Assembly (NCBI GenBank): GCA_050693155.1
Contig: JBOGWA010000009.1
Coordinates: forward strand, 1 to 9,109
Direction: 5' to 3'
Length of the DNA stretch: 9,109 nt
Source: JBOGWA01 sp050693155
Lineage (GTDB): Bacteria > Actinomycetota > UBA4738 > CALAEC01
In this document: positions 6,678 to 9,109 of the stretch, piece after piece
How positions within the stretch are numbered: the stretch's first letter is position 1
Layout: every line of letters begins with the position of its first letter
Notes under the pieces: generated by a model
Told to the model about the DNA's origin: nothing
Database searches by the model: none
Seen by the model: the letters and a program-made list of their open reading frames with translations, nothing else
Made by a program: the position numbers and the translations under genes

Positions 6678-6695
6678 GATAATGATACCGTTATC
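6678..6695 (-). promoter_or_regulatory. Toxin-antitoxin promoter palindrome, likely HigA operator
   Basis: GATAATGATACCGTTATC is an imperfect 18-bp palindrome with 7 of 9 positions paired, perfect over the outer five. It lies 5 bp upstream of the toxin GTG. On the minus strand it contains the -10-like TATCAT or CATTAT so close to the start that the transcript may be leaderless. The position fits autorepression by the XRE antitoxin. It is AT-rich against its surroundings. Confidence 0.6.
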
Positions 6696-6830
6696 AGCCG
6701 CATGGCGCAAAACCATCGTTCCCCTCTGAGAATCCGTTGCTCACAGCTGAGGGGAGGCCTTGACCTGCGGTTTCTCACGAGGGCGCCGCGCTCGCAGGTG
6801 TGAGCAGCAGATTCCCTGCCAAGAGCGAAC

Positions 6831-6856
6831 TGAACCGCCCCAGGGTTTCGTAGAGG
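6831..6856 (-). repeat. IS3-family terminal sequence, copy 2
   Basis: TGAACCGCCCC followed by AGGGTTT and then AGAGGG, matching copy 1 at 5433 in the same orientation. It is the 3' end of the second IS remnant. Confidence 0.65.
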
Positions 6857-7190
6857 GTCGGATCATTGGATTTCCACCACCTCAGCGGTCCTCCGGGCCG
6901 CGTAGACCTCCCTTCTGCCTCGGCCGGCGGGACGTCCCCGATGGAGCCGTGGAGCCTTCGGTTGTTGAACCAGTCGAGATACTCGAGAGTCGCCAGCTCC
7001 AACTGTTCGGGGGTACGCCACGGACGGTGACGCTCGATGAGCTCGGTCTTGTACACGAGTGATGCACCAGCCCGTCGAGCACGGTGTCGCGTCTCCAGGT
7101 CGCCATCTCGAGGGCCTCGAAGGGAAGCTCGGGCGGATGTGGATCGCGAGCGACCACCCCACCGAACATCCGGCTGTAGCGTTCCTTTTC
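6831..7190 (-). mobile_element. IS3-family remnant 2 with internally deleted transposase
   Basis: The minus strand encodes YSRMFGGVVARDPHPPELPF, EALEMATWRRDTVLDGLVHHS, then at 7055-7060 jumps frame straight to VYKTELIERHRPWRTPEQLE, LATLEYLDWFNNRRLHGSIG and DVPPAEAE. In intact IS3 orfB proteins VHHSD is separated from the G-L-Y-K-T-E-L-I stretch by about 45-50 residues that hold the second catalytic Asp and the catalytic Glu. Those are deleted, so the remnant is dead. The N-terminal part and the other end are missing; similarity fades upstream of about 7185. It differs in sequence from remnant 1 (HGSIGDVPPAE against HSSLGMLTPVE) and is therefore a separate element with similar ends. Confidence 0.8.
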
Positions 7191-7273
7191 ATGGCGTACG
7201 GGCCGGTAGCAGCGAAGCGGCAGCGAGCAAAACCCTGACCGCTGCGGCGCCGCGATGAGTCCGCGGACGGCAG

Positions 7274-8161
7274 CTAGCAATTGCGGGTGTCCTCGCCTCC
7301 CGTGCACTCATCACTGCCGGGTCCCCCACTGAGGAAGTCACGACCGGGTCCGCCGCTAAGGAAGTCCGGTCCCGCTCCTGCGAAGAGCCGATCCGCCTGG
7401 CTTCCGCCGAGAAGCTCGTCGCTTCCGTCTAGGCTGGTCAGCAGGTCGTCTCCGTCGGAGCCGGCGAGATAGTTGTCGCCCGAGCCGGCGTCGAGGACGT
7501 CGTCGCCCGCTTGCCCGAGCAGCTCGTCATCGCCTTCGAGGCTGACGAGGATGTCGTCGCCGTCTCCACCCGCAAGGTAGTTGTCGCCGGACCCCGCGTC
7601 GAGGACGTCGTTGCTGCCCCCTCCTAGAAGCTCGTCGCCACCACCCCCGCCGAGTAGCGCATCGCGGCCCTGCTCCCCGAACAAATAGTCGCCGCCCTCA
7701 GATCCCTCTAGCTGGTCGGCGCCTTCCCCTCCGAGCAGCTGATCAGTACCTTCCTCCCCGAACAGACGGTCATCGCCAGGTCCCCCGAACAGACCGCCCG
7801 GCTGGACTGCGATCCGAGTCGCGTCTTCGCCCGGCAAACAGCAGATGTTAACGACGGTGGAGGCCTCGTCGTCTCCCGATCCCCCGGAGAGGACGTCGTC
7901 CCCGGCTCCCCCCCTGAGCTCATCGACCCCGGCATTCCCGCAAAGGAGATCGTCACCGTCCAGGCCATCGATGACGTCGTCTCCCTCCAAGCCAACGATG
8001 ACGTCGCGGCCAGACGTGCCTTCCAGGGTGTCATCGTCCTCGGTGCCGATGATCGTGGCCGGTTCGCCGAGACAGTTCGGGGCCGCATGAGCCTGCGTCG
8101 GGAGCGAGATGAGAGCGCCGGTGAGACTCATCAGAATTGAAAGTCGAGCCGCTCTCTTCAT
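7274..8161 (-). CDS. Secreted RTX-type calcium-binding repeat protein
   Basis: A 295-residue protein beginning MKRAARLSILMSLTGALISL with a signal peptide ending near ..QAHA-AP (cleavage around residue 26), so Sec export is expected. Residues 39-290 are a run of RTX nonapeptides of GGxGxDxLx type, such as GGAGDDVLSGGSGDD, GGPGDDRLFG and GGPGRDFLSGGPGSDE, which form Ca2+-binding beta-rolls outside the cell. Cysteines at 30, 74, 107, 108, 286 and 295 may form disulfides. No enzymatic domain is visible. ATG 8161 is chosen because AAGGAGGTG (8168-8176) lies 6 nt upstream and the signal peptide starts there; the same frame runs open to 8782 but upstream it belongs to another gene. No type I secretion genes are nearby. 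Adhesin, surface or matrix roles are possible. Confidence 0.88.
   Translation of the reverse strand: MKRAARLSILMSLTGALISLPTQAHAAPNCLGEPATIIGTEDDDTLEGTSGRDVIVGLEGDDVIDGLDGDDLLCGNAGVDELRGGAGDDVLSGGSGDDEASTVVNICCLPGEDATRIAVQPGGLFGGPGDDRLFGEEGTDQLLGGEGADQLEGSEGGDYLFGEQGRDALLGGGGGDELLGGGSNDVLDAGSGDNYLAGGDGDDILVSLEGDDELLGQAGDDVLDAGSGDNYLAGSDGDDLLTSLDGSDELLGGSQADRLFAGAGPDFLSGGPGRDFLSGGPGSDECTGGEDTRNC
7394..7609 (-). repeat. Two tandem 108-bp repeats inside the RTX gene
   Basis: Residues 185-220 and 221-256 are near copies of a 36-residue unit containing DVLDAGSGDNYLAG, DGDD, SL and DELLG. The units correspond to 7502-7609 and 7394-7501. Similarity exceeds that of ordinary neighbouring RTX nonapeptides, which points to a recent tandem duplication. 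Confidence 0.7.
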
Positions 8162-8188
8162 GGCGGGCACCTCCTTCTCCCTCGAAGG

Positions 8189-8210
8189 ATTAGACATACG
8201 ACAGTCTAAT
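8189..8210 (-). promoter_or_regulatory. Perfect dyad upstream of the RTX gene, possible operator/promoter
   Basis: ATTAGAC (8189-8195) and GTCTAAT (8204-8210) form a perfect 7-bp inverted repeat with an 8-bp spacer, 28 bp upstream of the RTX start. It is an AT-rich island in GC-rich DNA. On the minus strand the proximal arm gives a TCTAAT -10-like box, so a bound repressor or activator would control the RTX gene. The regulator is not identifiable. Confidence 0.5.
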
Positions 8211-8228
8211 TCCTCCGCGGCCGGGGGC

Positions 8229-8257
8229 GGCGGAAGCGCGAGCGCGCCCGTTCCGCC
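8229..8257 (-). terminator. GC-rich stem-loop between the DUF1579-like and RTX genes
   Basis: GGCGGAA (8229-8235) and TTCCGCC (8251-8257) pair perfectly, and GCGC (8236-8239) with GCGC (8244-8247) extends the stem past a 3-nt bulge. It lies 72 nt downstream of the DUF1579-like stop and could end that transcript. There is no T tract, so factor-independent termination is doubtful. Confidence 0.35.
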
Positions 8258-8328
8258 TGGGCTCGGGAAAAGACATGCGCTCACATGATGGTTGAGAAGC
8301 CCCATCGCCTCCATGGCAGAGAGGCACT

Positions 8329-8782
8329 TTAGCTTCGGCGGTAGGTGATGCGGAGGTCGTCTTCCCATGTCTCGCCGTCTTCGGACATCTCGCCGATGCC
8401 AGCAATCGTTTGGCCGTCCTCGCTCAACGTCCAGGTCACCCTCTGATGGAAGTCGAGTGGAGAGAAGTCCGGCTTGGCGCGCGTGAACGTCCACACGCGT
8501 CCAGCGATGGTCAAATCGAAGACTCGGGCCACACCTCGCGAGTCGAAGTAGTGGCATCCGAAGATCGTCCGCGCCTGCGCCGCCGATAACGGCAAGCGAC
8601 GAGTCCGGGAACTCGGCATGATCCACTTGCTCTCGTTGTAGTAAGAACTTCCCGCCCTCGAGTAGCTCGAAGGTGCTTCGTCCACGGAGGGCGGTGTCGG
8701 GAAGAAGACGGTGCGTCATGTCGGTCGCCCACTCACCGACGAGCGCACCCAGAGCCTCCAGCGAAGGGTTCTCGGTCTCCAT
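8329..8782 (-). pseudogene. DUF1579-like lipocalin-fold protein, single frameshift
   Basis: The start METENPSLEALGALVGEWATD, then RGRSTFELLEGGKFLLQREQ and VDHAEFPDSSLAVIG, is read from ATG 8782, which has a strong Shine-Dalgarno (GAGGAGG, 8789-8795). The continuation CHYFDSRGVARVFDLTIAGR, VWTFTRAKPDFSP, and the end ETWEDDLRITYRRS lie one frame over, stopping at TAA 8329. A single 1-nt loss near 8560-8585 separates the halves; both match one small beta-barrel family of about 150 residues in which HYFDSRGV and DDLRITYRR are conserved. The function is unknown; small-ligand binding is likely by fold. One frameshift may be real decay or an assembly error, as everything else looks intact. Confidence 0.75.
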
Positions 8783-9109
8783 CGGATTCCTCCTCTATCG
8801 CCGCTCTTGGTAAGTCGGCGCCGGATGCGTCGACGATGTAACGACGCCGCTCATGTGGAGACGAATGACCTCGACATCGTTCACTATCCAACCTCCGTTG
8901 GTCATTCGGCCGTAGGTACGGATTGGCGTTCACCTGCGGGCGGGCGAGCGAATGCGACCCCGACCGTCAGGTGCAACGCCTTGTTAGGCCGCAACCCGGT
9001 CAACGAGGCGCTGGGCGAATAACACAAGACACGGTAGGCCTTGCCGCGGTGAATAAGCGCCCGCTTCTTCATCCGAATGCGGGCCAGCGATTCGCCGGAT
9101 CGACGGTTT
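8783..9109. other. 327-bp stretch without a recognised gene
   Basis: It contains the Shine-Dalgarno and presumably the promoter of the DUF1579-like gene, then an attC-like hairpin (8908-8991), then 118 bp to the window edge. In the last part two minus-strand frames are open to the edge (one ends at TAA 8984-8986) but neither translation is recognisable. Confidence 0.5.
8908..8991 (-). other. Integron attC-like bulged hairpin
   Basis: GGCGTTCACCTG (8926-8937) pairs with CAGGTGCAACGCC (8968-8980) except for one bulged C8974. CGG (8938-8940) then pairs with CCG (8964-8966) past a second bulge, T8967. Both bulges are on the same arm, 6 bp apart. Read on the minus strand, the arm starts with GCCTAAC (8989-8983, matching the attC R'' consensus RYYYAAC), then a short spacer, then GTT with an extra G. 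This is the layout of attC sites with extrahelical bases. The opposite R' box (GTTRRRY) is not recognisable; only CGGCC at 8908-8912 pairs with GGCCG at 8987-8991. It may be a decayed or half site. Confidence 0.4.

Noticed and set aside
6726..6763. CCCCTC / GAGGGG inverted repeat upstream of the toxin-antitoxin promoter as a phage attachment site
   Set aside because: Only six pairs with a long loop and no integrase gene or repeated core; insufficient support.
7274..8782. A single 502-residue open frame covering both the DUF1579-like N-terminus and the RTX protein
   Set aside because: The fusion results from the frameshift at about 8560-8585; the RTX part has its own signal peptide and strong Shine-Dalgarno at 8161, and the stretch between is non-protein-like.
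8984..9109. Minus-strand open frames entering from the right edge
   Set aside because: Two overlapping frames are open, neither is recognisable, and only about 40 codons are visible, so no coding call is justified.

Overview
The window is GC-rich DNA with GTG starts, ATGA stop/start overlaps and gene families common in Actinomycetota (DrrAB-type exporter, winged-helix AlkZ-like protein, PhyH oxygenase, HigBA pair). It looks like a chromosomal segment of an uncultured actinobacterium-like organism, perhaps from soil or sediment. That placement is an inference from gene content only.

Left third (1-3974), apparently healthy. The 3' end of an SRPBCC (polyketide cyclase-like) gene converges on a universal stress protein gene. 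Next comes a well-supported selenocysteine tRNA (selC; UCA anticodon, 7-bp variable arm with a GAAA loop), which implies the organism makes selenoproteins. A 219-bp gap with competing inverted repeats and a 10-codon mini-ORF leads into a tight three-gene operon: a DrrA-like ABC ATPase, a DrrB-like permease and an AlkZ-like (HTH_42) DNA glycosylase that keeps the QxQ motif. Efflux plus DNA repair in one transcript suggests a module against a DNA-damaging compound.

Middle (3975-7230), decayed and mobile. It holds a phytanoyl-CoA dioxygenase pseudogene with an internal deletion and an amber codon, an intact RibD/DHFR-like reductase gene, and two IS3-family remnants in the same orientation with near-identical terminal sequences (5433 and 6831). 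Between these lies a HigBA-type toxin-antitoxin locus. Its toxin is destroyed by a frameshift and a deletion, while its antitoxin survives and appears to read into IS-derived DNA at its C-terminus. A palindrome overlaps the likely toxin-antitoxin promoter.

Right third (7231-9109), minus strand. A secreted RTX-type calcium-binding repeat protein has a strong Shine-Dalgarno sequence and a perfect 7-bp dyad upstream. Next is a DUF1579-like lipocalin-fold gene broken by one frameshift. The end of the window has no recognised gene but carries a long bulged hairpin resembling an integron attC site.

No multi-gene system that is clearly new was found. The most unusual items are the efflux plus glycosylase operon, the selC gene with its noncanonical stem details, the orphan antitoxin with a borrowed tail, and the attC-like structure.
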